This document shows positions 26,699 to 36,032 of a DNA stretch of 64,000 bases, in pieces. The stretch covers positions 1-64,000 of the forward strand of contig CAVNZG010001017.1 in assembly GCA_963693315.1 (NCBI GenBank), given 5' to 3'. Made by a program: the position numbers and the translations under genes. The DNA comes from Diogma glabrata (taxonomy: Eukaryota > Arthropoda > Insecta > Diptera > Cylindrotomidae). The notes beneath the pieces are model-generated. The model did no database searches, had not been told where the DNA came from, and worked only from the letters and a program-made list of their open reading frames with translations. Position 1 is the first letter of the stretch; every line of letters begins with the position of its first letter.

Positions 26699-26762
26699 TC
26701 TTAAAATAAAGAAATGTAAGGGTTGCTTTATTTTGTATTAAATCTTTTATATCAAACTAACA

Positions 26763-29700
26763 TTTTTTTTTTTTTTTTTTTTTTAATAAAATGTGTTGTG
26801 TAATAGGGCTTAGAATATGTGTCACAACAACACATAAATACCTTTTAAGACCTAGGTCTAGACCTGGGTCCCACAACAACTGGCGTTCTGAGGTGTAGAT
26901 TAACGCTTTTTTTAAACATCTGTGGGTTGAAGCCACCTGAGACTAAGTGTTCCGGCAAACTATTCCATTTGTACGCAGTTCGGACAAAGAAGTCTCTCTG
27001 CGACCTGCCAGTATGACAGCGCGGGATCTTTACCGTTTCACTGGTTGCGGCAGCCGATTGCCGAGTGGAACGGGGGTAAGAATAAGTTTGAGGCATGATG
27101 CCGCTGATTTCATCTGAGCACTGCTGATGACGATATTTGTAAAAAACAACGAGGTCAGCAACAGTGCGACGATGTTGTAGGGAATCAAGTTGTGATGTCA
27201 AAGTTCGATCACCTACAATTCGTATAGCTCGCTTTTGAACAGAGTCCAAGAGGGCCAAGATGGAAACAGAGGCAGCACCCCAAACTTGACAGCAGTACTC
27301 CATACAGGGACGAATATAGGACTTATAAACATGGAGCAATTGGTATGGAGTGAAAAATTTTTTGCATCTATTTAGGAGGCCGAGTTTTTTAGATGCGCTT
27401 TTTGCCATCGCCATTACATGATCGTTCCAGAGTAGTTCATTTGAAACTGTGACACCCAATAAACGAATGTTTTTACATTCACCTATTGGTTCATCACACA
27501 TACTAAATAAAATATCTTTGGGGAACTCGGTCTTTAATCTGGAAACAATCAACAGCTGTGTTTTGGTGGAGTTGAAATTGACAAGGTTTTGGTCACCCCA
27601 GTCGGCGACTTTATTCAGGTCTTTGTTCACGTTTATGGCAGCGTCTCTCCGGGCAGGATTAATTCGTTCGTGCATTTTACCTTTTGAAGGAAGGGGCTCG
27701 AACGACTTGTGCAGAGTACTATCATCTGCAAAACTATTTATTGGGTTGCTGGTGATTTTCAACAATTCGTTGATATAAATCAAAAATAGGGTTGGGGACA
27801 ATACTGAGCCTTGGGGTACACCAGCGTTAATTAGTTTAGACTCAGAAGAATATCCGTCTAAGGTTACCGAAATGTATCGGTCGGATAGAAAATTTTGAAT
27901 CAGCTTCACAACATTGGGATGAAAACCGTACGCAACGAGCTTGTTGATTAAGTTGGCATGCCAGACTCGATCGAATGCCTTGGAGATGTCTAAAGCGATA
28001 ACGTATGTTTCACCACCTTTATCAAGTATGCTGTTCCAACAATGCGCTACATAGTTTAATAGATCGGTAGTTGATCTTTTGTTTCGAAAACCGTATTGGC
28101 TGTCGGATATTAAATGATTTTCTTCCAGAAATTTTGAAATATGTGTATTAATATAATGCTCATAGACTTTGGATAGGACCGATAGTAAAGCTATTGGCCT
28201 ATAATTTGAGATATCGGATTTTGGTCCCTTTTTGGGGACGGGCTGGACATTTGCCAACTTCCAGCACGAGGGAAATATACCAGATTTGTAGGATTGGTAG
28301 AATATTTTAGTTAAAGTTGGTGCAAGTTCTTTGGAAAAGGTTTTTAAAATAATGGGTGGAATATTGTCCATTCCTGATGCTTTGTTGATGTTTAACCCCT
28401 TTAAAAGTTTAGCGACTATTTTGGGTTTGAAGTGAAGTTCATTCATATTAACTCCTGAAGACTGGATTTGGGGTATTTCTTTAGGAGTTTCCAAAACAGT
28501 GGAGTTCAGAGCAAAGCGTTCAGCGAACAAGTTAGCTTTTCTTGCGGGATCATTGACGATTAAATCACCATCAATAATAGGGGGAATAGAAAATTTTGTA
28601 CCAGAATTTAAAGAATTAATTTCACTGTAGAAACTCTTGTCAGAAACAGACATAGACGTAAGTTTTGAGGCTTTCGCTCTGTCAATTTCGGACTTTTCGT
28701 TTGAGATAATCTGATTAGATATTTTGTTGGCCTTTAGATATTGGGATCGATTAGTGGGAGTTTTGTTATGAATCCAAATATTAAATGATCTACGTTTGTT
28801 TCTAAGTGCCGTTTTGGCAGCTTTCGAATACAAGTATTTTTGTTTGGGTTTTACTATGGAGAAAGGGACAAATTTATTGATAGCAAATTGGATGGTTTCT
28901 GTAAAGTTTTGAGCAGAAACATTTACATTGTCAGTGTAAAAACAATGACGGTCGAAAGGGAAACCATGGAAAAAATTTTGAAGACCACTCTTATCCATTT
29001 TTGAGTAGTGAAATATTTTACGGGGTTTGGGAGCTGTAGTTTTAAGTAAATCAGTTTTGATAACTGATGAGATTAAATAATGATCAGAATTTCCTATACT
29101 ACCTTTCGCAACATCGACACTCGTAATATCTGGCATTGTGGTAAGATAGAGATCTAGTAGAAAACTATTATCACCGCCATTACGGGGAGTGAAAGTCGGG
29201 CTTTTAACAATTTGGAATAGGCCCTGAGACGCGGCAAAAATTTCTGCCAGTTTTCCACTATTGTCAACATCGTCGGTCGATTTGGAGAATTCCAACCATG
29301 ATTTGTTGTGGACGTTGAAGTCACCGGTAACGATAACTTCACAATTAGGGGACTTTGCTCTAATCTCGTCCATAATTTTTGTCAGTATATTAAAAAAGTT
29401 TGGGTTACGTTTGTTGGGGGACCGGTATAAAGCTATTGTAAAAAAAGTCATTTCTGGAAGACAAATCTTTAAAACCATTGTATTGAAGCCGTCACCGTGT
29501 AGTTCAAAATTTGGAAAGCGCGTGTACGCAACACTCTCATGAATGAATGCGCATGCGCCCTGATGGAGTTTGAAAGCTGATTCGAGCCTATATTTGGAAT
29601 TAAGCGATTCTATAAAGAGAAAATTTTCAGAAACTTGTGTTTCTGTAAGGAATAGAATGTTCGGTTTGTCGTGCTCAAGATGATGTTGCACGTGGTCATG

Positions 29701-30245
29701 GTTAGCGTTCAATCCGCAGATGTTTTGAACATGTATTTTAAAATTTTTTATTGATTCATATATGTTTTGTCCCTGCAAATTCCGTGGACATGCCGCTTTA
29801 TGGGCGGGTGGATTGCGCAAATTTGCTTTACCACTTGCAGACTTATTTTTTTCGGTTGTACTGCCATATATATATATATATATATCAAAATGTTTATTTT
29901 ATTTTTTTGTGTTTTATTTTAAAATGCATAACTAAGTAAAAAATCCTATCATACTACAAAATATGACATATGCCAATATTTCATGATAAGATGAAGAAAT
30001 AATAACAAAATAATAAGTGAAAAACAAATTGTGAGAAATTTGCAGAAAACAAAACAAAACTAAATGCCAATAATCCAGCTGATGCAGCGAACCCCAGACG
30101 CACCGCCCACCACCTTAATCGAGGCACAAAGCCCACACATAACTACGTGTTGGTTCGATTCCTCGGAAGAGCTAATGAGCGGTACCGCTACGGAACGCTG
30201 CCCAGCTAAGACTGGAAGTGCTGCCGTTGACTCTCCTCCTGCGGC
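26763..30245 (-). mobile_element. jockey-like non-LTR retrotransposon, copy 1
   Basis: Full-length-looking element in minus orientation. The 3' end has a short UTR (about 60 nt) and a 22-nt poly-A (plus-strand T run 26763-26784). The 5' end, GCCGCAGGAGG, is at 30245. Compared with copy 2 (50428-54004) its 5' UTR lacks about 185 bp between GCCGCAGGAGG and AGTCAACGGC. No clear target duplication was found. It inserted just upstream of the Myb/SANT gene. Confidence 0.9.
26845..29820 (-). CDS. endonuclease-reverse transcriptase of jockey-like element, copy 1
   Basis: 991 codons open. Residues about 12-230 form an exonuclease-endonuclease-phosphatase domain (VQNICGLNANHDH, LFLTETQ, VIVTGDFNVHNKSW, GNSDHYLI). 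Residues about 470-740 form the reverse transcriptase (KPVPKKGPKSDISNYRPIAL-like segment, YVIALDISKAFDRVWH, AGVPQGSVLSPTLF, catalytic SFADDS). A C-terminal region follows with KRAIRIVGDR and QRDFFVRTAYKWNSLP. FADD replaces the usual YADD. There is no gag-like ORF1. In copy 2 the frame starts 16 codons earlier at an ATG; here one A is missing from the A8 run after ATGGCAGTACAACCG, so that ATG is out of frame and no good start remains. Otherwise about 7 residues differ between copies. Confidence 0.9.
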   Translation of the reverse strand: MRNPPAHKAACPRNLQGQNIYESIKNFKIHVQNICGLNANHDHVQHHLEHDKPNILFLTETQVSENFLFIESLNSKYRLESAFKLHQGACAFIHESVAYTRFPNFELHGDGFNTMVLKICLPEMTFFTIALYRSPNKRNPNFFNILTKIMDEIRAKSPNCEVIVTGDFNVHNKSWLEFSKSTDDVDNSGKLAEIFAASQGLFQIVKSPTFTPRNGGDNSFLLDLYLTTMPDITSVDVAKGSIGNSDHYLISSVIKTDLLKTTAPKPRKIFHYSKMDKSGLQNFFHGFPFDRHCFYTDNVNVSAQNFTETIQFAINKFVPFSIVKPKQKYLYSKAAKTALRNKRRSFNIWIHNKTPTNRSQYLKANKISNQIISNEKSEIDRAKASKLTSMSVSDKSFYSEINSLNSGTKFSIPPIIDGDLIVNDPARKANLFAERFALNSTVLETPKEIPQIQSSGVNMNELHFKPKIVAKLLKGLNINKASGMDNIPPIILKTFSKELAPTLTKIFYQSYKSGIFPSCWKLANVQPVPKKGPKSDISNYRPIALLSVLSKVYEHYINTHISKFLEENHLISDSQYGFRNKRSTTDLLNYVAHCWNSILDKGGETYVIALDISKAFDRVWHANLINKLVAYGFHPNVVKLIQNFLSDRYISVTLDGYSSESKLINAGVPQGSVLSPTLFLIYINELLKITSNPINSFADDSTLHKSFEPLPSKGKMHERINPARRDAAINVNKDLNKVADWGDQNLVNFNSTKTQLLIVSRLKTEFPKDILFSMCDEPIGECKNIRLLGVTVSNELLWNDHVMAMAKSASKKLGLLNRCKKFFTPYQLLHVYKSYIRPCMEYCCQVWGAASVSILALLDSVQKRAIRIVGDRTLTSQLDSLQHRRTVADLVVFYKYRHQQCSDEISGIMPQTYSYPRSTRQSAAATSETVKIPRCHTGRSQRDFFVRTAYKWNSLPEHLVSGGFNPQMFKKSVNLHLRTPVVVGPRSRPRS

Positions 30246-30264
30246 ATTAAGTAAATATTAAGTA

Positions 30265-30534
30265 AATATCGATGCTGTTGCTTTAAAAGGGCCATTCTGC
30301 ATTTTTCTTCTGAAACAAATTTACTTTTGTTTACCTTCTCACAAGTCAAAAGGGCCAAACAGATTAGGGCCTATCTAAAACAACATATTGGATTGTTGCT
30401 AATATGCCCTAGGTAGTTTGGATCTTATTGAACCGTTTGATTTGTTGTAGGAAGGTAAACAAAAATATATTGGTCTTAAAAGAAATATGCAGATTGGCCC
30501 TTTTAACGCAACAGCATCGATATTTTGTACCAAA
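30265..30534. mobile_element. foldback MITE, TIR ATATCGATGCTGTTGC
   Basis: The left arm ATATCGATGCTGTTGCTTTA, AAAGGGCCA, TCTGCAT and the right arm ATGCAGATTGGCCCTTTTAA, CGCAACAGCATCGATATT are inverted over about 45 bp. The interior repeats the AAAAGGGCCAAACAG motif. Just right of it, CCAAACTCATCCATTTTATT matches the antisense of the KWRSLV codons of the Myb/SANT gene, a hint of another decayed paralog. Confidence 0.7.
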
Positions 30535-30599
30535 CTCATCCATTTTATTTCTAAATTATATGCGTTTAAAAAATTTACAACATTAATTTTGTATTAACG

Positions 30600-31488
30600 T
30601 TATTCATGATCTCGTTTTTTTTCAGTTCCACAAAATTATTGTAAAAAAGTAAAACGAATCAACATATTTGTTAGAAATAAACTATTTAATTTATGTATTT
30701 GGATTATTATTTACATTAAAATGTTTTATATATCGGCAAGACTGAATTTGAATTTTTTCACCCAACTGACATTCAAATAAAATACAAAACTGCAATAATA
30801 ATTTTTCAACAACACCATCTATTGGTTATTTTTTATTATCTTGCAGTTATATTCTGCAGTTTTTATTTTCGGATTTTATTTGAATTTTTTTTTAAATATC
30901 TGTTAATTTTTTTTATAAATATAAGCACAGAAACATTAAAATATAAACCTTAATAGGATTTGTAATATTTATTGAAATTGTGTGGTTATGTTCTACTTAT
31001 TTTCAAGTTTTTGGCGTTCCATTGGTGATCTACTCAAAAGCTGCTTTGAGCAGCTATTTTGCCCCAAAGGAACGCATGTAATGTAAGATCTTATTCTTGC
31101 AATCTGAGACCGAGAAAAATAACTACTACTGAATTTGGTAACCTTCTTAATTTTCAGTTATGAAATTTAAACAAATTCCATGCTAATTTAAATTGAATGA
31201 ATTGAAAAAAAAAACAAAAACTTTTTTTCTAATGAATGAAATGTATTTATTCTAAAATAATAAAATCAAAGATTTCTTTTCCTTTCAATTTAAAATTTGT
31301 TGTTGTATCCGAAACAAAACAAAAAAAAAATTGGTTTTTTTTCCTTTTAAATAATCCATCCTAAATGAAAAAGATACACAAATCTAAAAATAATAATAAC
31401 CATCAATTTTTATTTTAACTCACACACGCATGGGCAAACAAATTTCTTTTGTTTTATACCTAGATAATTTGGTTGCCAAAAAAGATAC
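30600..31488. other. AT-rich intergenic, nothing seen
   Basis: No supported gene, RNA or structured repeat. Confidence 0.5.
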
Positions 31489-31628
31489 AAAATAGTACAT
31501 TATGATGCTAGAACGTAAAGCTAAAGATTTTGGACGGATGTGGAGTTTGCAAATCGAGGCGCTAGCCGAGATTTGCACCCACATTAAGTCCAAAATAGCT
31601 TACGTCCGTGCATCATATACTATTTTTT
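31489..31628. repeat. 140-nt hairpin with CGAGGCGCTAGCCGAG apex
   Basis: AAAATAGTA...ATGATGC, ACGTAAAGCTA, ATTTTGGAC, GTGG and TTGCAAATC are each mirrored in order by GATTTGCA, CCAC, GTCCAAAAT, TAGCTTACGT, GCATCAT and TACTATTTT. The apex GAGGCGCTAGCCGAG is shared with the hairpin at 21490-21600. No coding. Confidence 0.8.
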
Positions 31629-32392
31629 ATTCGCTGCAAGCAAAATATTTTAAGAAAATTGGTTTGTTCCAAATTAAAATTATAAATTTTCATAAATTTT
31701 AAAATAAAAATATGTGGAACAAGTAACCTCTGACAAAATGTTTATTATTTTTTCCATATTATTGTGTAGCTATAACAACAAATGATAACAACTATTTTAA
31801 TTGGATAATAAAATTTTGAATTTAAGGGTTGCTTTGATAAAAATTTTTATTTTTCATAGAATTTAAACAAATACAAATGCTTTTTACTTTTTTGGACGTA
31901 GCTATGACAACAAAATAAATAGTTGAAAAGTGATACTTTAAAGCCGCAAATCACAGTAATAAAGTAACACTTTAATATGCAGGCGAATAAAAAATAATAT
32001 TTTTTCCTTTAAAAGTTTTATTTTTCCCCTCCATATTAAATTTTACAGAGTTTAATATTGTCATGTAAGAAAAAAATAGATAGGAAATATTTTGAATACA
32101 CTCTACCCATTCTAAAATTTCTGTTAAGTAAAAAAACCATTTATTAAATTTAGTTGCACATTTGATGTCAGAGAGAAAGGCATCTAGTATATTGTTTATG
32201 GTGATACCATATATTCCCTTCCAGGCCAAACATTAAGTAAGACTTTAAATATTTTTAGTACTAATGTGATCTTTCACTAATAATATCTAGAACTGAAAAT
32301 AGGTAACACTTATTTGCATACCCGGGTAAACTTTCGAAAGAATATCGATTCGTTTTTGTTGAGATTAAGGATTGAATTGTTCCCTTAAATTA
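31629..32392. other. AT-rich intergenic, nothing seen
   Basis: No supported gene. An 85-codon minus frame at 31972-32229 has no recognisable feature. Confidence 0.5.
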
Positions 32393-32969
32393 TACAAGGT
32401 GTCCGCCGGGAAGGTATACTACTTTGTTTGTTTATAATTTTTGATGAAATAAAAGAGAATGGATCTTATATTGATAAATGTTTTATTTAATGTCGGCAAT
32501 TATGTATGGAATACAATAGCAGATAAATGTCCGTCTCTGTTAGTCTCACAAATGCGAGCCCTTTTGAGCACATTTTTCATTACATTCTCACACATTTCAC
32601 GCAGTATTTGATTAATATCATCACGAATATTTTGTTTGAGTTGCTCAAGCGTTTCTGGTTTGTTTGCATAAACCTTGTTTTTCAGATATCCCCACAAAAG
32701 GAAGTCCGAAGCAGTCAAATCAGGCGACCAAAAATTTCACGTAACGTTTTCTCCCAAAAATTTCACGTAAGTTTCTCATCGTCACAGTAATCGATGATTG
32801 ATTTTAATAATATGTTTTAACGATTAAAACACGTTGGTTTATTGAATATTTTCCATAATAAATTTGCCACGTGTCTACTTCACGACTGCCAAATATGAAT
32901 GTCAAAACTGATGTTTACTAAAATGGCGGCAAAACAAAGTAGTATACCTTCTCGGCAGACACCCTGTAT
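32393..32969 (-). mobile_element. deleted mariner-type transposon
   Basis: The ends TACAAGGTGTCCGCCGGGAA(GGTATACTACTTTG) and inverted ...CTTCTCGGCAGACACCCTGTA form a TIR of about 35 bp with few mismatches, bordered by TA on both sides. Only the last quarter of a transposase remains inside, so it is an internally deleted, non-autonomous copy. Confidence 0.85.
32500..32733 (-). pseudogene. mariner transposase C-terminal fragment
   Basis: The frame reads WSPDLTASDFLLWGYLKNKV, YANKPETLEQLKQNI..., ending RDGHLSAIVFHT. SPDL..(S/C)DF.LWGYLK is the third catalytic acidic block (the Asp/Glu of the DDD/E triad) of Tc1/mariner-type transposases, and the C-terminus GGHL..I.FHT is typical. The first two catalytic residues and the DNA-binding half are missing. 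Confidence 0.8.
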
Positions 32970-33217
32970 AATTTACATAGCTTTAAATGCACTCATTATT
33001 ATAATTTTCTTTATCTAGCAGTTTTTTGTTCTTCTGTCGGTTATCGATTATATTCGGTAACAAACGCAATAAACTTTTTTTAATAAAAGTTATCAACAGT
33101 GTTTTATTGTTTTATTTATACTATTTAATTTACTACAAAAAGCATAATCTTCAATAGTTTTAATATTTTAATTAAATTTTATTGCCACCAATAATGGTAT
33201 TACAAGAACTTTTCTCT

Positions 33218-33408
33218 TCATCAACTGCTACTGAATCAGCATTTGTACTAATCACTCCAAACTGGTAACTTTCCACAACTACTCCACTAGCTTCCATAGC
33301 TTCTCGAAGCCGTATCGTCAATTCAGTTTTGTTGCCGGTTGTTGCCAATCCACGTTGTTCTAGTTCTTTCTTTAACTCAAGAACCTTCAAATCACTTAAT
33401 AAAACCAT
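33218..33408 (-). pseudogene. gypsy-1 gag N-terminus (SAP domain), inverted piece
   Basis: From ATG 33408: MVLLSDLKVLELKKELEQRG, LATTGNKTELTIRLREAM, a SAP motif (DNA-binding helix-loop-helix) used as the N-terminal domain of some insect gypsy gag proteins. It continues EASGVVVESYQFGVISTNAD, then departs from the gypsy-1 sequence after EKSS. The same 50 codons occur in plus orientation at 33829-33980. So the true start of gypsy-1 gag is preserved only in this inverted piece. Confidence 0.75.
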
Positions 33409-33444
33409 TATTAACAGCTAACTAATCCGCCGATGTCACCAATG

Positions 33445-33820
33445 TTACGTTTTTCCAACCTTACTTCGAATTGGCCTTACTCTCAATTCGATAAACGTAA
33501 TTCCCAAATCTCTTCAGAGTTCGATCACTGATTAGTAAGCACAAACACTCGGTTTTATTAAGTATTCAACACCTTAATTGTTCCATAACAACAGGAAAAC
33601 AATACAGCAAACAATATTCTTCACTAGAATATTCTTTCAACAGCTTCAGAAACTCCAACGGTTTATTGCAGAAATTTCCAGTAATACAACGTTCAAAATA
33701 ATACACAAATTATTTCTACTTAATAACACTTATAACTTTATTACACTTATAACTTTACACAAAAACTAATTTAAAGATTACTTTTATAATTTTAACTTCA
33801 CAATCGCAGGTTTAAAATAA
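33445..33820 (-). mobile_element. gypsy-1 LTR remnant, minus orientation
   Basis: Read on the minus strand, an AT-rich stretch with TATAAAAG near 33795 and AATAAA motifs leads to ...TTGGAAAAACGTAACA, then TTGGTGACATCGGCGG, a primer-binding-site-like start of gypsy elements. The gag ATG follows about 30 nt later. This is the layout LTR, PBS, gag. No second LTR of this element is visible in the window. Confidence 0.5.
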
Positions 33821-33828
33821 AATTAAGC

Positions 33829-35027
33829 AACAACCGGCAACAAAACTGAATTGACGATACGGCCTCGAGAAGCTATGGAAGCTAGTGGAGTAGTTGTGGA
33901 AAGTTACCAGTTTGGAGTGATTAGTACAAATGCTGATTCAGTAGCAGTTGATGAAGAGAAAAGTTCTGTTGCGGAAACAACAACCTCATTGCCACCTGCA
34001 AATTGTGATTTTACGCAGTTAATGGCTATGATACAACAGATGAATTTGAATGTGAATCAAAAATTTGATCAACAAAGCAGCAACATCAATCAACAGCTGG
34101 AAACAGTCAACTATAACATGGCTGTTAATAAGGAAGAGATTACTGCAACACTTGCTGCAAATAAAGATGAGATGAACCAGCAAATAAATGAGTTGAAAAC
34201 TGGAATACATCAACATTTGGATGAGAAACTTTTACAAATGTCAACTGCATTCGATGTAAAAGTCGAGAAAATTGAAACAGAAATTCAGGAATTTGAACAT
34301 AAAATGTTGACGAAAGTTGATGATTTTGAAAAGAGGTTGCAGGACGTTGAAACGACTAAAGTTATTTCCCAGGTGGTACATCAAGTAGCAAATATCAAAC
34401 TAAAACCACCATCGTACGATGGAACAACATCGTTCGGCATCTTCAAGTTACAGTTCGAAACCGCAGCAGATCAGAATGTTTGGAACGCAGAAAATCGTCT
34501 TGCTGCATTAATAGTTGCTCTTAAGGGGGAAGCAGCTGAAGCATTACAGGCAGTGCCAGAAAATGACCGGTAAAGTTATGCTGAGGTGATGAATGCGTTG
34601 GAACGTAAATATGGCAGCGACCATAAAAAGGAGTTATACAGGATCGAGTTAAAAGGTCGCTTGCAACGCAACGGAGAAAGCTTACAGGACTATTCCTCGG
34701 CAGTGGAGAGGCTTGTACATTTGGCACACTCGAACACTCCACCATATTTTATGGAGAAAATGAAGATCGAGGCGTTTACTGATGGTATTCGTGATCCAGA
34801 AACACGAAAAGCAGTAATGTTGTCGCCAAAAGCAACATTCGCAGAAACTATTGCTTATGCTTTAACAAATGAGACTGCACAAGCAATTATAAAACCATCA
34901 ATCAAAATACGCCGGGTAGAGCTGGGTGATGACAATTATAAACAACGAGACCAAGAGACCAGGAGAAGACCACGAGAGAATTCCACAAGTGATAGAATTC
35001 GATGCTGGCTATCTGGCGAACTGGGTC
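33829..35027 (+). pseudogene. gypsy-1 gag, first part
   Basis: One frame with an in-frame TAA at 34571. It starts within the SAP-linked region (ATTGNKTELTIRPREAMEAS), then has a long coiled coil (about residues 60-180, MNLNVNQKFDQQSSNINQQL...KRLQDVETTK), a capsid-like part (PPSYDGTTSFGIFKLQFETA, SYAEVMNALERKYG, YFMEKMKIEAFTDGIRDPET) and the first half of a CCHC knuckle (RCWLSGELG; the second Cys is Ser). The knuckle is interrupted by the insertion at 35028. The 5' end is missing and joined to an inverted LTR piece. Confidence 0.8.
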
Positions 35028-35083
35028 GTTTTTATTTAGCGTATGGTTTTTTTTGTGACACATTCAAAAATTAAACTTAAAAA

Positions 35084-35112
35084 TAGGTAGACTCTTCTAT
35101 GAAATCTACCTA
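35084..35112. repeat. 29-nt stem-loop TAGGTAGA...TCTACCTA
   Basis: In the 3' UTR of the inserted non-LTR fragment. The same 29-nt layout, with four changed bases, occurs at 23894-23922 and 25821-25849 near the Myb/SANT gene. Confidence 0.75.
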
Positions 35113-35142
35113 AAACAATACATGGATACACATTAAATGAAC

Positions 35143-35818
35143 TTACAATCGATTTGATTGCGTGTCTTTTAAGTAAATTAAAAAGTAAAATATTTGAACA
35201 TTGGGCAGTACATTTGAACATTGGATGTTTACATCGAGCGAGTCTATCCACGCTACTACATCGGGAGTTGCCAAATGGATGTCTGAGATGGACACACGTC
35301 GAATTGGACACACAGTTGCAATGTGTTTTATAGTTTGTTGTGGAGCGCCGCAGTCACACTCAGGGGACTCTGAAATGCCCCACTTGTAGAAAGAATCAGC
35401 ACAACGTCCATGATTCGTTCTTATTCGGTTTAATATAGTCCAGGTATGACGTGGCAGATCGAAACCAGGTTGGGTAGAAGTCGGGTTAGTAATAGAAAGG
35501 CCAGTTGTGTTGTAATGTTGCCAGGAGGTGTCCCAGGCATCCAAGATATTAAAATCAGTTGCCAGCAGGTTGCTGGCAGTTTTATGTGGAGGCTTTCTTG
35601 ACTTCAATCGACAACGAGTGTGGTCACCGTAATATTCGTGCAAGGGTAACGTGGTGTTGTTGGTTACCTTTTTATGTTCACGCATGAGAGCATGCGAGCG
35701 TCTAAGTGCAGGTGGAGCGATATTGCTTAACACAGGGAGCCAAGGTAAAGGGGTGGATCTGATAGTACCACTTATAGTACGCATCGTAGCATGCAGCTGG
35801 CAGTCAACTTTTTGAGTC
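35143..35818 (-). pseudogene. non-LTR reverse transcriptase C-terminal domain
   Basis: About 225 codons open. KRSHALMREHKK-like and TSWQHYNTTGLSITNPTSTQ regions are followed by a zinc-knuckle-like C-terminus: RTNHGRCADSFYKWGISESP, ECDCGAPQQTIKHIATVCPI. RxxxGxCxxxxxxWGxxxxPxCxCGxxxQTxxHIxxxCP is typical of jockey/BS-type and related elements after the RT. The 5' part is absent. Different from the jockey-like family at 26845 and 50968. Confidence 0.85.
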
Positions 35819-35827
35819 AACTGGGTC

Positions 35828-35973
35828 ATATTTCAAGGGAATGCAGAGATATGAGAAGAAAACGAGCAAGATCAGCATCGCCTATGCAGCGACGTCCAGC
35901 AGAAGAACGGGTGCAAGTTAGAGAGGACGATGGAGCAGCACCGAATCAGTTAACCTACAACGAGCCAGCCTAA
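35828..35973 (+). pseudogene. gypsy-1 gag, end after the insertion
   Basis: Continues the knuckle with HISRECRDMRRKRARSASPM, then an Arg-rich tail and a stop after LTYNEPA. With the pre-insertion part it forms C-x2-(S)-x4-H-x4-C. Confidence 0.75.
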
Positions 35974-36032
35974 AGGGACGTAAGCTGGCTCCCACAACCG
36001 ATTGCCCCATAACCTTCATCCATGTTTCGAGA

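Larger units (their letters stand above)
35028..35818 (-). mobile_element. 5'-truncated non-LTR fragment inserted in gypsy-1 gag
   Basis: Flanked by a 9-bp target duplication AACTGGGTC (35019-35027 and 35819-35827). Read on the minus strand it ends in AAATAAAAAC, a short A-rich tail at 35028. The 5' end at 35818 is internal to the protein, as expected for truncated target-primed insertion. Removing it restores the gag reading through GELGH-ISREC. Confidence 0.9.

Noticed and set aside
27449..29542. Plus-strand frames of 60-110 codons within the minus-strand jockey ORF, and their mirror frames at 51294-53387
   Set aside because: They are complementary-strand shadows, appearing equally in both element copies.
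30064..30261. 65-codon plus frame in the jockey 5' UTR
   Set aside because: Antisense to the element UTR. In copy 2 the same stretch has no matching sense ORF.
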